Origin: Enterovirga rhinocerotis
GTDB lineage: Bacteria; Pseudomonadota; Alphaproteobacteria; Rhizobiales; Beijerinckiaceae
DNA length: 64,000 nt
Assembly (NCBI RefSeq): GCF_004363955.1
Contig: NZ_SNZR01000015.1
Span: 1 to 64,000, forward strand
Direction of reading: 5' to 3'
Of this stretch, positions 1 to 9,220 are shown one piece after another. The position numbers were made by a program, and so were the translations under genes. Positions within the stretch are counted from its first letter, which is position 1. Each line of letters opens with the position of its first letter. Under the pieces are notes generated by a model, which saw only the letters and a program-made list of their open reading frames with translations, ran no database searches and had not been told where the DNA came from.

Positions 1-44
1 TGCGCGGGTCCCTCCTATGGACTCCGGGGACGACCCACCCAGGC

Positions 45-95
45 GGGGTCAATATTGGACGCCGATCGGGGGTCAATGTTCCGAGCCGTTTGACA
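45..95. mobile_element. Terminal repeats of a probable IS21-family insertion sequence
   Basis: Two direct repeats of about 20 bases, each beginning GGGGTCAAT and ending GCCG, lie at 45-64 and 69-88 (15 of 20 positions identical, period 24). They are followed by TTTGACA, whose CA at 94-95 would be the element tip. Multiple short terminal repeats and a CA-3' tip are typical of IS21-family ends. No transposase is in the window, so the body of the element would lie to the left. A MaoC reading frame begins abruptly at base 96-97, which fits insertion into that gene. The family assignment is from memory of repeat style only. Confidence 0.4.
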
Positions 96-375
96 GACGC
101 CCTTCGGCGGCCGCATCGCGCACGGGCTCTACACGGCGAGCCTGATCTCGGCGGTGCTCGGCACGCGCCTGCCGGGACCCGGCGCGATCTACATCTCGCA
201 GACGCTGAACTTCCGTGCGCCCGTGCGCATCGGCGATACGGTCCGCGTGGAGGTGACGGTGGCCGAGTTGATCCCGGAAAAGCACCGTGCCCGGCTGCGC
301 TGCATCTGCAGCGTCGACGGCGAGACGGTGCTGGAGGGCGAGGCCTGGGTGAAGGTGCCGAGCCGCGCCGGATGA
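96..375 (+). pseudogene. MaoC-like (R)-enoyl-CoA hydratase, 5'-truncated remnant
   Basis: From base 97 the frame reads TPFGGRIAHGLYTASLIS and continues to a TGA at 373, about 92 codons. FGGRIAHG is the conserved part of the MaoC hot-dog fold after the catalytic Asp-His region, and APVRIGDTV is the matching later strand. A full protein would have some 50 more residues at the front, including the catalytic Asp. Just upstream the frame hits TGA at 91 inside the insertion-sequence end, so the front is lost. A GTG at 154 could start a 73-residue fragment, but that would lack the active site. MaoC hydratases act on enoyl-CoA in fatty acid or polyhydroxyalkanoate metabolism; this copy is probably dead. 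Confidence 0.65.
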
Positions 376-396
376 GGCGCCGCGCGGCCGGCAGGC

Positions 397-2058
397 CTAC
401 GGCTCGTCGCGCAGGATGCGCCGGATGACCTTACCCGTCGTCGTCATCGGCAGCCCGTTCCGGAAGGCGATCTCGCGCGGATATTCATGCGCCGAGAGGC
501 GGTTGCGAACGAAGGCCTGGATGTCGGCGGCGAGTTGCTCGGAGGGCTCGAATCCGGCCTTCGGGACGATGAAGGCCTTCACGATCTCGGTCCGCAGCGC
601 GTCCGGCTTGCCGATCGCGGCGGCGAGGGCCACCGCGGGGTGGCGGATCAGGCAATCCTCGATCTCGCCGGGTCCGATCCGGTATCCGGCGGAGGTGATG
701 ACGTCGTCGTCGCGGCCGACGAAGGAGATATAGCCCTCCTCGTCGCGGGTCGCCTGGTCGCCGGTGATCATCCAATCGTCGATGAACTTCGCCGCCGTCG
801 CCTCGGGGTTGCGCCAATAGCCGAGGAACATCACGGGATCGGGCCGGCGGACGGCGATCTGGCCGAGTTCGCCGGGCTCGCATTCGGTCCCGTCGGCCCG
901 CACGATGCCGACTTTGTGGCCCGGGATGGGCTTGCCCGTCGCTCCGGGCTTCAGGACCCCCATGGCGGAGGCCGTGCCGATGACGAGGTTGCACTCGGTC
1001 TGGCCGTAGGCCTCGTCGATCGGCAATCCGAGAGCCTCTTCGCCCCAGGCCGCCGTCTCCGCCCCGAGCTGCTCGCCCGCCGAACAGACCGAGCGGAGGG
1101 CGAAGCCGAACCGCTCGCGCGGGTTCGGCACCGCCCGCAGCATCCGCAGAGCCGTCGGCGGGATGAAGGCGTTGCGGATCTCGTGCTTCGCCATCAGCCG
1201 GAATGCGGCTTCCGGGTCGAACTTGTCGTCCTTGCGGGCGATGACGGGCACGCCGTAGCGCAGGCTCGGGAGGAGGCAGTTGAGGAGCCCGCCGGCCCAG
1301 GCCCAATCGGCCGGGGTCCAGAACCGGTCGCCCGGATGCGGGAAGAGCCCGTGCGGGAAGACGATGCCCGGCAGGTGCCCCAGCAGGACGCGGTGGCCGT
1401 GCAGGGCGCCCTTCGGCTGCCCGGTCGTGCCGGAGGTGTAGATCATCAGGGCCGGATCGTCCGGCCGCGTATCGACGGGCGTGAACTCGGCCGGGGCGCG
1501 CGCCATGGCGTCGACCAGCCCCTCGGCGCCCGAATCGGAGCCGTGGATCGACAGGATCGTCTCGAGTTCAGGCAGGATCGCGCGGATCCCGACGATCTTG
1601 GCGAGGCCCTCCTCGCCCGTGATCAGCGCCTTCGCGCCGGAATCCATCAGCCGGTAGAGGAGGCCGTCGCGGCCGAAGACCGAGGCGAGCGGCAGGGCGA
1701 TGGCGCCGAGCTTGTAGGCCGCGCAATGGGCGACCGGCACGTTCACGCCCTGTTTCAGCAGGATCGCGACACGGTCCCCCGCGCGGACGCCACGTGACGC
1801 GAGGACGTTGGCGAGGCGGTTCGAGCGCTCCTGGAGCGCGCCGAAGGTCAGGATGTCGACGGAATCGTCCGCGCGGACCTCAATGACGGCAGCGCGCTCG
1901 GGATCGGCGGCGCCCCACCGATCGGCGACGTCGACGCCCATGTTGTAGCGGCGCGGCAGAGCCCAGCGGAACCCGGCCGCCAAGGCGGCGTGGTCCTGCG
2001 CGGCGGGCAGGCTGAAGCCGAGCGGCCCGTCCGCCCAGACTTTCGACGTGGATACCAA
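397..2058 (-). CDS. AMP-binding acyl-CoA synthetase
   Basis: Activates a carboxylic acid with ATP and joins it to CoA. The 553-residue product has the ATP-binding P-loop YTSGTTGQPKG at about 207-217, the YGQTE motif, the TGD motif, the hinge GYRIGPGEIE and a C-terminal TTTGKVIRR carrying the catalytic lysine, so all ANL-superfamily landmarks are intact. It most resembles the acetyl/medium-chain acyl-CoA synthetase group; the substrate is not readable. The start used is TTG at 2058; the conserved N-terminal stretch LPRRYNMGVDVADRW argues against the next Met at residue 40. It lies 18 bases after rpmB on the same strand and converges on the MaoC remnant. Confidence 0.88.
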   Translation of the reverse strand: MVSTSKVWADGPLGFSLPAAQDHAALAAGFRWALPRRYNMGVDVADRWGAADPERAAVIEVRADDSVDILTFGALQERSNRLANVLASRGVRAGDRVAILLKQGVNVPVAHCAAYKLGAIALPLASVFGRDGLLYRLMDSGAKALITGEEGLAKIVGIRAILPELETILSIHGSDSGAEGLVDAMARAPAEFTPVDTRPDDPALMIYTSGTTGQPKGALHGHRVLLGHLPGIVFPHGLFPHPGDRFWTPADWAWAGGLLNCLLPSLRYGVPVIARKDDKFDPEAAFRLMAKHEIRNAFIPPTALRMLRAVPNPRERFGFALRSVCSAGEQLGAETAAWGEEALGLPIDEAYGQTECNLVIGTASAMGVLKPGATGKPIPGHKVGIVRADGTECEPGELGQIAVRRPDPVMFLGYWRNPEATAAKFIDDWMITGDQATRDEEGYISFVGRDDDVITSAGYRIGPGEIEDCLIRHPAVALAAAIGKPDALRTEIVKAFIVPKAGFEPSEQLAADIQAFVRNRLSAHEYPREIAFRNGLPMTTTGKVIRRILRDEP

Positions 2059-2076
2059 GATGGCCTGGGCCGAGCC

Positions 2077-2361
2077 TCAGGCCGCCTGGAACTCGGCGAT
2101 CTCTTTCTTCAGCCGGCGAGCGCGGAGCGACAGCTCGCCTTCGGCAGCCTTGGCGAGATAGGCGTCGAGGCCCCCGCGATGCTCGACCGAGCGCAGGGCA
2201 TGCGCCGTGATGCGCAGACGCACCGAGCGACCGAGCTTCTCCGACTGCAGCGTGACGTTGACGAGGTTCGGCAGGAAGCGCGTCTTGGTCTTGCGGTTGG
2301 AGTGGCTGACGAGGTTGCCGACGAGGACGGCCTTGCCGGACAGTTCGCAGCGGCGGGACAT
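2077..2361 (-). CDS. rpmB: Large ribosomal subunit protein bL28
   Basis: Component of the 50S subunit. The 94-residue product starts [16 protein letters not shown] and contains [15 protein letters not shown], both diagnostic for bL28; the alphaproteobacterial form is of this longer length. There is no zinc CxxC pair, only the single Cys 5. The gene stands alone (rpmG is not next to it), and the acyl-CoA synthetase follows on the same strand. Confidence 0.96.
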   Translation of the reverse strand: MSRRCELSGKAVLVGNLVSHSNRKTKTRFLPNLVNVTLQSEKLGRSVRLRITAHALRSVEHRGGLDAYLAKAAEGELSLRARRLKKEIAEFQAA

Positions 2362-2574
2362 GATTCAGATCCTGATGTCGCGACCGGACTCTTCGGGCGG
2401 CTCATGCCGCCGCGTCCGTCCGGCCGGGGCGCGTTCGTGAAGGCAGGGGCTATAGGGGAGAGAGGGGCCTCGCGTCAACCTCTTCCGAGCACCTCGCGCC
2501 ACCGTATCGCGCGGTTGGGCGGACGGCACGCATCCTGTATGGCACGCAGGCATCGGCCAGTGCGGAGGCTTCGC

Positions 2575-3561
2575 GTGAGTGTCGGTCTGCTCGGACTTCT
2601 CGACGACATCGCGGGCATCGCCAAGGTCGCGGCGGCTTCACTCGACGATATCGCCGGTCAGGCGGCCAGGGCCGGAGCGAAGGCGGCCGGCGTCGTCATC
2701 GACGATGCCGCCGTCACCCCGCGCTACGTCACCGGCTTCTCGCCCGCGCGCGAATTGCCGATCGTGTGGCGGATCGCGCGCGGATCGCTCTTCAACAAGC
2801 TTGTCATCCTCCTTCCCGCCGCGCTGGCCCTGAGCGCGTTCGCACCCTGGGCGATCACGCCGATTCTCATGCTCGGAGGCGCCTATCTCGCGTTCGAAGG
2901 CGCCGAGAAGGTCCATGCGGCCCTCGTTCCGCACCATGCCCATGCGCAGGCCGAGGCGGCCGTCTCGGGCCTGTCTGATCCCGTCACGCTGGAGAACGAG
3001 AAGGTCGCCGGCGCGATCCGCACGGATCTGATTCTCTCGGCGGAGATCATGGCGATTACGCTCGCAGCCGTCCCGGACGCCTCCTTCTTCGGCCAGGTGG
3101 TGATTCTCGCCGTCGTGGGAATCGGGATCACCGCGGCGGTCTATGGCGTGGTGGCGCTCATCGTGAAGGCGGACGATATCGGCCTCGCGCTCGCCACCCG
3201 CCGGTCCCCGTCGCTCGGCGGGCGCCTGGCGCGCGCTCTCGGGACGGGCCTCGTCAGGGGGACGCCGAAGCTGCTCTCGGCCCTCTCGATCATCGGCACG
3301 GCGGCGATGATCTGGGTCGGCGGCGGCATCATTCTCCACGCCGTCGAGGGCTATGGCTGGCTGCCCGCCGCGACCTCGGCCATCCATCATGCCGCGGAGG
3401 CTGCGGCGCAGGCCTTGCCCGCCATCGCGGGCCTCGCGGGATGGGCCGTCACCGCCGCCGTGTCGGGCGTCATGGGGCTCGTTCTCGGCGCAGTGCTGAT
3501 CCCGGTCGCGCATTATGCCGTCGCGCCGGGATGGAAGGCCGTCCGGTCCGCCTTCGCCTGA
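2575..3561 (+). CDS. DUF808 family inner-membrane protein
   Basis: A 328-residue membrane protein of the DUF808 (YedI) family, whose function is unknown. The N-terminus VGLLGLLDDIAGIAKVAAAS and the following IDDAAVTPRYVTGF are family hallmarks. About six to seven hydrophobic segments follow, including stretches near FNKLVILLPAALALSAFA and LGLVLGAVLIP. The start is a GTG at 2575 with GGAGG six bases upstream; the frame is open further upstream, but the family begins here. It is divergent from rpmB. Confidence 0.85.
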   Translation: MSVGLLGLLDDIAGIAKVAAASLDDIAGQAARAGAKAAGVVIDDAAVTPRYVTGFSPARELPIVWRIARGSLFNKLVILLPAALALSAFAPWAITPILMLGGAYLAFEGAEKVHAALVPHHAHAQAEAAVSGLSDPVTLENEKVAGAIRTDLILSAEIMAITLAAVPDASFFGQVVILAVVGIGITAAVYGVVALIVKADDIGLALATRRSPSLGGRLARALGTGLVRGTPKLLSALSIIGTAAMIWVGGGIILHAVEGYGWLPAATSAIHHAAEAAAQALPAIAGLAGWAVTAAVSGVMGLVLGAVLIPVAHYAVAPGWKAVRSAFA

Positions 3562-3593
3562 GCGCGGATCGGAGGCGTTCGCGTCAGGAGGCG

Positions 3594-5987
3594 CTATTCG
3601 GCGGCCATCCGCTGGAGGCCCTGAGCCGCCTTCCAGATCGCCGCGGGCGTCGCCGGCATCGCGACGTTCTCGTGACCGAGGGCCTCCGTCAGGGCGTTGA
3701 TCACCGCCGGCGGGGCGGCGATGGCTCCGGCCTCTCCGCAGCCCTTCATCCCGAGCGGATTCGAGGGGCACTCGGTCACGGTCATGCCGACCTCGAAGGT
3801 CGGGAAATCGTGTGCGCGGGGCATGCAGTAATCCATGAAGCTCGCCGTCACGAGCTGCCCCTCCGCGTCGTAATGAGCCCCTTCTAGCAGCGCCTGGCCG
3901 ACCCCTTGCGCGATGCCGCCATGGACCTGGCCCTCGACAATCATCGGGTTGATGACGTTTCCGAAATCGTCGACCGCCGTCCAGCGCTCGATCGTGGTCA
4001 CGCCGGTCTCGGGATCGATTTCGAGTTCGCAGATATGGACGCCCGCCGGGAAGGTGAAGTTGGTCGGGTCCCAGAAGGCGCCCTCCTTCAGCCCCGGCTC
4101 GAGATCCTGCCCGGAGAACTTGTGGGCGATATAGGCCTGGAGCGCCATGTCGCCGAAGGCGAGGGACTTGTCGGTGCCCGCGACCCGGAACTGGCCGTCC
4201 TTGAACTCGATGTCGCCCTCGCTCGCCTCCATGACATGCGCGGCGACCTTCTTGCCCTTGGCGACGATCTTCTCCAGCGCCTTGTTGATGGCCGACATGC
4301 CGACCGCGCCCGAGCGCGAGCCGTAGGTCCCCATGCCGAACTGCACCTTGTCGGTGTCGCCGTGGACGATCTTCACCGTCTCGATCGGCACGCCGAGTCG
4401 GTGCGAGACGAGCTGGGCGAAGGTCGTCTCGTGACCCTGGCCGTGGCTGTGGGAGCCGGTCAGCACCTCGATATTGCCGGTCGGGTTGACCCGCACCTCC
4501 GCCGATTCCCAGAGGCCGACGCCCGCGCCGAGCGAGCCGACCGCCTGGGAGGGGGCGATGCCGCAGGCTTCGATATAGGCGGAGAAGCCGATGCCGCGCA
4601 GCTTGCCCGCGGCGCGGCTCTCCGCCTTGCGCCCGGCGTAGCCGTCGTAATCGTGCAGCGACAGCGCCTTGGTCAGGGCCGCGTCGTAATCGCCGGCATC
4701 GTAGGCCATGATGACGGGCGTCTGGTGCGGGAAGGACGTGACGAAGTTCTTCCGCCGGAACGCGACCGGATCCATGCCGATCTCGCGTGCGGCGACCTCG
4801 ACGAGGCGCTCGACGACGAAGGTCGCCTCGGGTCGTCCGGCCCCGCGATAGGCATCGACGGGGGCGGTGTTGGTGTAGACGGCGTCGACCTCGGCATAGA
4901 TCGCCGGGATCGCGTACTGGCCGGAGAGCAGCGTCGCGTAGAGATAGGTCGGCACCGACGAGGCGAAGGTCGACAGATACGCGCCGAGATTGGCGATCGT
5001 ATGCACGCGAAGCCCCGTGATCCGGCCGTCCCGGTCGGTCGCGAGCTGGGCGCGGGTGACGTGGTCGCGGCCATGCGCGTCGCAGAGGAAGGCCTCGGTG
5101 CGGTCGCTCGCCCATTTCACCGGCCGCTTCAGCCGCCGCGCCGCCCAGAGGCAGATCACCTCCTCGGCATAGACGAAGATCTTCGAGCCGAAGCCGCCGC
5201 CGACATCTGGCGCGACGACGCGCAGCTTGTGCTCGGGCGCGAGCCCGACGAAGGCCGAGATGATCAGCCGCGCGACATGCGGGTTTTGGCTCGTGGTGTG
5301 GAGCGTGAAGGCATCGTCGCCCTCCTCGTATTCCCCAATGGCTGCGCGCGGCTCCATCGGGTTCGGCACGAGCCGGTTGTTGGTGAGGTCGATGGTCGTG
5401 ACATGGGCGGCCGTCCCGAAGGCGGCCTCGGTCCCGGCCTTGTCGCCGAGTTCCCACTCGAAGACGGTGTTGCGGGCGATGCCCTCGTGGACCTCCGGCT
5501 GCCCCGCGTCCCTGGCCTTGGCCGTGTGCGTGACGCTCGGGAGTTCCTCGTAATCCACGACGATGCGCTCGGCCGCGTCCTGGGCCTGCCGCAGCGTCTC
5601 GGCGACGACGACGGCGACATGGTCGCCGACATAGCGCACGACGTCCTTGGCGAGGGCGGGGTGGGCGCCGGCCTTCATCGGCGAGCCGTCCTTCGAATGG
5701 ATCATCCAGCCGCAGATGAGGCCGCCGATATCCTCGTCGAGAAGGTCGTCGGAATCGGGGGCGAACTTCTTGATGTCGCGCCCGGTGAAGATCGCGACGA
5801 CGCCGGGAGCGGTTTCGGCATCGGCGATGTCGATCGCGCGGATCCGCGCATGCGGATGGGGCGAGCGCAGGAAATAGGCGTGAGCCTGGCCGGGCCGGTT
5901 GATATCGTCCGTGTAGCGGCCGCGCCCCGTGATGAAGCGCCTGTCTTCGAGGCGCTGCACGCGCGCGCCGATCCCGGTCTCACTCAT
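3594..5987 (-). CDS. Form II CoxL-like molybdopterin hydroxylase large subunit
   Basis: Catalytic large subunit of a xanthine-oxidase-family molybdenum enzyme, 797 residues. It has the a/b hammerhead domain at the front ([14 protein letters not shown]), the molybdopterin-binding motif [11 protein letters not shown] near 259-269, the loop AYRGAGR at 379-385 and the catalytic glutamate in GCGEAGA near 752. True aerobic CO dehydrogenases (form I) carry AYxCSFR in that loop; AYRGAGR marks form II, whose physiological substrate is generally unknown. Automatic naming as CO dehydrogenase would therefore be unsafe. It follows the [2Fe-2S] subunit gene by 177 bases that hold a palindromic repeat. No FAD (CoxM) subunit gene lies nearby. 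Confidence 0.9.
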   Translation of the reverse strand: MSETGIGARVQRLEDRRFITGRGRYTDDINRPGQAHAYFLRSPHPHARIRAIDIADAETAPGVVAIFTGRDIKKFAPDSDDLLDEDIGGLICGWMIHSKDGSPMKAGAHPALAKDVVRYVGDHVAVVVAETLRQAQDAAERIVVDYEELPSVTHTAKARDAGQPEVHEGIARNTVFEWELGDKAGTEAAFGTAAHVTTIDLTNNRLVPNPMEPRAAIGEYEEGDDAFTLHTTSQNPHVARLIISAFVGLAPEHKLRVVAPDVGGGFGSKIFVYAEEVICLWAARRLKRPVKWASDRTEAFLCDAHGRDHVTRAQLATDRDGRITGLRVHTIANLGAYLSTFASSVPTYLYATLLSGQYAIPAIYAEVDAVYTNTAPVDAYRGAGRPEATFVVERLVEVAAREIGMDPVAFRRKNFVTSFPHQTPVIMAYDAGDYDAALTKALSLHDYDGYAGRKAESRAAGKLRGIGFSAYIEACGIAPSQAVGSLGAGVGLWESAEVRVNPTGNIEVLTGSHSHGQGHETTFAQLVSHRLGVPIETVKIVHGDTDKVQFGMGTYGSRSGAVGMSAINKALEKIVAKGKKVAAHVMEASEGDIEFKDGQFRVAGTDKSLAFGDMALQAYIAHKFSGQDLEPGLKEGAFWDPTNFTFPAGVHICELEIDPETGVTTIERWTAVDDFGNVINPMIVEGQVHGGIAQGVGQALLEGAHYDAEGQLVTASFMDYCMPRAHDFPTFEVGMTVTECPSNPLGMKGCGEAGAIAAPPAVINALTEALGHENVAMPATPAAIWKAAQGLQRMAAE

Positions 5988-6009
5988 GCCATCCCTCCCC
6001 AGGACGCCC

Positions 6010-6097
6010 TTGCGAGGAGGCGAAGCCGACGAAGCAACCGGGGACCGTTGTCGAGAGCCGGACCTTGAGGGTTGCTTCGCTCCGCTCGCAATGACGC
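6010..6097. repeat. Interspersed palindromic repeat, copy 1
   Basis: The left arm TTGCGAGGAGGCGAAGCCGA plus CGAAGCAACC is mirrored by the right arm GGTTGCTTCGCTCCGCTCGCAATGACG across a roughly 30-base centre. It sits between coxS and coxL. The same design recurs at 14178-14262. Such REP-like elements are common between genes in this order of bacteria and can form long hairpins in the transcript. Confidence 0.7.
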
Positions 6098-6164
6098 GTT
6101 CGTCGTCGCTCTTCGATCCTCGGGACCAGCCCGAGACAGCCTCAGGGCCGTTTTGGGGCCAGGG

Positions 6165-6659
6165 TCACTCCGCGGCGACCTTCATCGGCTCGGTGCCCAT
6201 GGCCCGGGCGCCGGCGCCGATCGACTTCACGATGTTGTGGTAGCCCGTGCAGCGGCAGAGGTTGCCCTCGAGTTCCTCGCGGATCGTATGATCGTCGAGG
6301 TCGTGACCGAGGCGGTTCACCATATCGACCGCGCTCATGATCATGCCCGGCGTGCAGAAGCCGCACTGGAGCCCGTGATGCTCGCGGAACGCCGCCTGCA
6401 TCGGATGGAGCTCCGCGCCGTTGGCCAGCCCCTCGATGGTGGTGACGTGCGCGCCTTCGCATTGCACGGCGAGCGTGGTGCAGGCCTTCACCGCCTGGCC
6501 GTCGAGATGGACGACGCAGGCGCCGCATTGGCTCGTGTCGCAGCCGACATGCGTGCCGGTGAGACGCAGGGTCTCGCGCAGGAACTGAACGAGCAGCGTG
6601 CGGGGATCGATGTCCCCGGACACGGCCTTGCCGTTCACCGTCAAGGATACCGAGGCCAT
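6165..6659 (-). CDS. CoxS-like [2Fe-2S] subunit of a molybdenum hydroxylase
   Basis: Small iron-sulfur subunit, 164 residues, that carries electrons away from the molybdenum centre. The plant-ferredoxin-type cluster is bound by CDTSQCGAC plus a following Cys (VKACTTL); the second cluster is bound by CGFCTPGM and CRCTGYHN. All eight ligands are present. There is a GGGAGAG ribosome site before the ATG at 6659. It is the first gene of a two-gene unit with the large subunit, and a 26-base palindrome lies 12 bases upstream of its start codon. Confidence 0.93.
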   Translation of the reverse strand: MASVSLTVNGKAVSGDIDPRTLLVQFLRETLRLTGTHVGCDTSQCGACVVHLDGQAVKACTTLAVQCEGAHVTTIEGLANGAELHPMQAAFREHHGLQCGFCTPGMIMSAVDMVNRLGHDLDDHTIREELEGNLCRCTGYHNIVKSIGAGARAMGTEPMKVAAE

Positions 6660-6671
6660 CCAAGCTCTCCC

Positions 6672-6697
6672 GCGTAATATCCGACCGGATATTACGC
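6672..6697. promoter_or_regulatory. Operator-like palindrome before coxS
   Basis: A perfect 12-base inverted repeat (GCGTAATATCCG and its complement) with a 2-base centre lies just before the coxS ribosome site. It is AT-rich within GC-rich surroundings and includes TAATAT, which could be the -10 element on the minus strand. A dimeric repressor bound here would block the promoter. The regulator is not encoded beside it. Confidence 0.6.
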
Positions 6698-6810
6698 TCT
6701 TTCAAACTATTCTTGAGAGAATTTGGCTGGGCGCTCGGCAGGGGTCAAGCGCCTTTCGTGTCGGATCGTCTGGGGTCTTCCGCAGGCTGATCTTTCGGAT
6801 GACGCCCCCG

Positions 6811-8142
6811 TCAGACGGCGACGCCGTAGAGGTCGTAGTCGTCGGTGCGCTCGATCTTCACGCTGACGATGTCGCCGACCCGCACCGGCCGTCGGGACGC
6901 GACGTGGACCGTGCCGTCGATCTCGGGAGCCTCGTAGCGCGAGCGGCCCCTGGCGATCGGTCCTCCCGCCTCGTCGATGATGACCGGAAGCCGCTTGCCG
7001 ACCTTCTTGGCGAGCTGCCGGCGGCTGATCTCCTGCTGGGCGGCCATGAAGCGCTTCCAGCGTGCCTCCTGGATTTCGGGCGGGACGGGATTGCCGAGAT
7101 CGTTGGCGGGCGCGCCGCGGACGGGCTCGTATTTGAAGCAGCCGACGCGATCGAGCTTGGCCTCCCGCATCCAGTCGAGCAGGAACTGGAAATCCTCTTC
7201 CGTCTCGCCCGGAAAGCCGACGATGAAGGTCGAGCGGATGGCGAGGTCCGGGCAGATCTCGCGCCAGCGCGCGATGCGGCCCGCGACCTTCTCGGCATGG
7301 GCCGGCCGCTTCATGGCGCGCAGCACGTTCGGCGAGGCATGCTGGAAGGGGATGTCGAGATAGGGCAGGACATGGCCCTCGGCCATGAGCTCGATCACCT
7401 CGTCGACGTGAGGATAGGGATAGACGTAGTGCAGCCGGACCCAGGCGCCGAGCTGCCCGAGTTCCCGGGAGAGGTCGAAGAAGCGGGTGCGGACCTGCCG
7501 GTCCTGCCAGAGGTTCTCCTGGTACTTCAGGTCGATGCCGTAGGCGCTGGTGTCCTGCGAGACGACGAGCAGTTCCTTGACGCCGGCCTTCACCAGCTTC
7601 TCGGCCTCGCGCAGCACGTCCGAGACCGGGCGGGAGACGAGGTCGCCGCGCAGCTTCGGGATGATGCAGAAGGTGCAGCGATTGTTGCAGCCCTCGGAAA
7701 TCTTCAGATAGGCGTAGTGGCGCGGCGTCAGCTTGATGCCCTGCGGCGGCACGAGGTCGAGGAACGGGTCGTGCTTCGGCGGCGAGGCCTGGTGCACGGC
7801 CGCGAGCACGCTCTCATATTGCTGCGGGCCGGTGATCGCGAGCACGTCCGGATATTGCTCACGGATGGAGTCGGGCTCGGCGCCCATGCAGCCCGTGACG
7901 ATGACCCGGCCGTTCTCGGCCATGGCGTCGCCGATGGCGCCGAGCGATTCGGCCTTGGCGGAATCCAGAAAGCCGCAGGTATTGACGATGACGACGTCGG
8001 CGCCGTCGTGGCGCTTCGTCAGCTCATAGCCTTCGGCGCGGAGCCGCGTGATGATCCGCTCCGAATCCACCAGCGCCTTCGGGCAGCCGAGCGAGACGAA
8101 GGAAATCTTGGGGGCTGCCTTCTCGAGGGCGGCGGCATTCAT
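6811..8142 (-). CDS. rimO: Ribosomal protein uS12 methylthiotransferase RimO
   Basis: Radical-SAM enzyme that adds a methylthio group to an aspartate of ribosomal protein S12. The 443-residue product has the N-terminal UPF0004 domain with cysteines near 20, 56 and 85, the radical-SAM triad in GCNNRCTFC (152, 156, 159), and a C-terminal TRAM domain. [16 protein letters not shown] at the front distinguishes RimO from MiaB. The ATG at 8142 was chosen over an open upstream extension of 63 proline/arginine-rich residues. Its target S12 (rpsL) is encoded 21 kb away, with the target Asp in [10 protein letters not shown] intact. Confidence 0.95.
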   Translation of the reverse strand: MNAAALEKAAPKISFVSLGCPKALVDSERIITRLRAEGYELTKRHDGADVVIVNTCGFLDSAKAESLGAIGDAMAENGRVIVTGCMGAEPDSIREQYPDVLAITGPQQYESVLAAVHQASPPKHDPFLDLVPPQGIKLTPRHYAYLKISEGCNNRCTFCIIPKLRGDLVSRPVSDVLREAEKLVKAGVKELLVVSQDTSAYGIDLKYQENLWQDRQVRTRFFDLSRELGQLGAWVRLHYVYPYPHVDEVIELMAEGHVLPYLDIPFQHASPNVLRAMKRPAHAEKVAGRIARWREICPDLAIRSTFIVGFPGETEEDFQFLLDWMREAKLDRVGCFKYEPVRGAPANDLGNPVPPEIQEARWKRFMAAQQEISRRQLAKKVGKRLPVIIDEAGGPIARGRSRYEAPEIDGTVHVASRRPVRVGDIVSVKIERTDDYDLYGVAV

Positions 8143-8342
8143 CGGCGGTGATCCGGATCGGGCGCGGCAGGCGCGCGCAAAAAGCCCGGCGGCGACGCGT
8201 CGCCCCGGGTGCTGGGCGGTCAGATAGCGGTTTGGAAGGCGGGAGGGAAGAGGCGGCGAAGGGCCCGGGCCGATGCCGCCGGCGAGGCGAGCGATCGTTC
8301 GATCCCGCGAACACGACGTTTTCGTCCGCATCGCTTCAGATT

Positions 8343-9182
8343 ATGCTGCCAGTCGCTTCGTGTCGGTTCCCAGCCATGTTGGCATGTGACGGTACCTCTA
8401 CTCGTTTCGCCAAGGCGCTCGAGCAGTATGGTCTTGATAAGTGCCTGATCAACGAAACCACCTTGTGGATCGGTGCGGATGGCAGTCGCGACTGGCCGAA
8501 CTTCCGGCGTGTCCCTCCCAATCCCGGTCCGCGCCGTCAGGTTGAGTTTCTCGCTGCCCCCCATCAGGCCGACCTCGTGGCGGCGTTCGTCGCCAGCCCG
8601 GAAGCTTTGGTCGTCGAGGAATTGCTCATCGGCACGTCCCCCGAATTTCCGACCGCCGGCTTCGACATGACGGCGGCGGTCGCTGCCCTCGAGGCGGCGC
8701 ATCTGCCATCGTTGACGACGCTCGACCTGGGCGACATGCAAAACCTCTATGGCGGCTTCCGCCTGTTCGGCACGGTCGGTGAGATCGGCCACGTCTTCGC
8801 GGCTGCTCCATGTCTCAGGCATCTCGGCGTCTTCGGCCATTTTGCGCTCGCGACCCCGGTCCGCCACGACACTCTGGAGACGCTATTCACGGAGTTCGAC
8901 GACTTCGGCATCACCGGTGAACCGATCAGTCAGGCGACGCTCGATCATCTCGTCACATCGTCGTTCCCGCGTCTGTCGACGCTGCATCTCGACATGGACG
9001 AAGGCGGAGGCGACGAGACGCTGACGTTGCCCGAACCCTTCTTCAGCCCCGGTCATCTTTCACGTCTGGAACGGCTCGATATCGATCGCCTCGTTCCGGA
9101 GGCCAAGGCCCGCCTCGATGCCTATCGGCGGGCGCGCAGGTTGATGGACCCCAGTCTGCCGTCGGTGCCGGCGCCGCGCTGA
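8343..9182 (+). CDS. Uncharacterised leucine-rich-repeat-like protein
   Basis: A product of about 279 residues not assigned to a named family. Repeated stretches such as LPSLTTLDLGDMQNL, APCLRHLGVFGHF and FPRLSTLHLDMDEG are spaced like leucine-rich repeats of the STM4015 type, giving a probable curved solenoid. No signal peptide, membrane segment or catalytic motif is visible. The start is uncertain: ATG at 8343 or 8376, neither with a clear ribosome site. It precedes the endonuclease V-like gene on the same strand by 38 bases, so the two may be co-transcribed. Confidence 0.55.
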   Translation: MLPVASCRFPAMLACDGTSTRFAKALEQYGLDKCLINETTLWIGADGSRDWPNFRRVPPNPGPRRQVEFLAAPHQADLVAAFVASPEALVVEELLIGTSPEFPTAGFDMTAAVAALEAAHLPSLTTLDLGDMQNLYGGFRLFGTVGEIGHVFAAAPCLRHLGVFGHFALATPVRHDTLETLFTEFDDFGITGEPISQATLDHLVTSSFPRLSTLHLDMDEGGGDETLTLPEPFFSPGHLSRLERLDIDRLVPEAKARLDAYRRARRLMDPSLPSVPAPR

Positions 9183-9220
9183 GGTCTGGTTCGTGGAGCC
9201 TGAGGAGGCGGGAGCAAGAC

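Noticed and set aside
3594-5987. Naming the large subunit as a true CO dehydrogenase
   Set aside because: The active-site loop reads AYRGAGR (form II), not AYxCSFR, and no CoxM gene is present.
3906-6068. A 720-codon plus-strand frame opposite coxL, and a 939-codon minus frame at 2638-5457
   Set aside because: Both are shadows of recognised genes in GC-rich DNA, with Arg/Asp/Gly-rich low-information translations.
6010-6097. CRISPR-like repeats
   Set aside because: There are only two copies, 8 kb apart, and they are palindromic in the REP style with no spacers between regular repeats.
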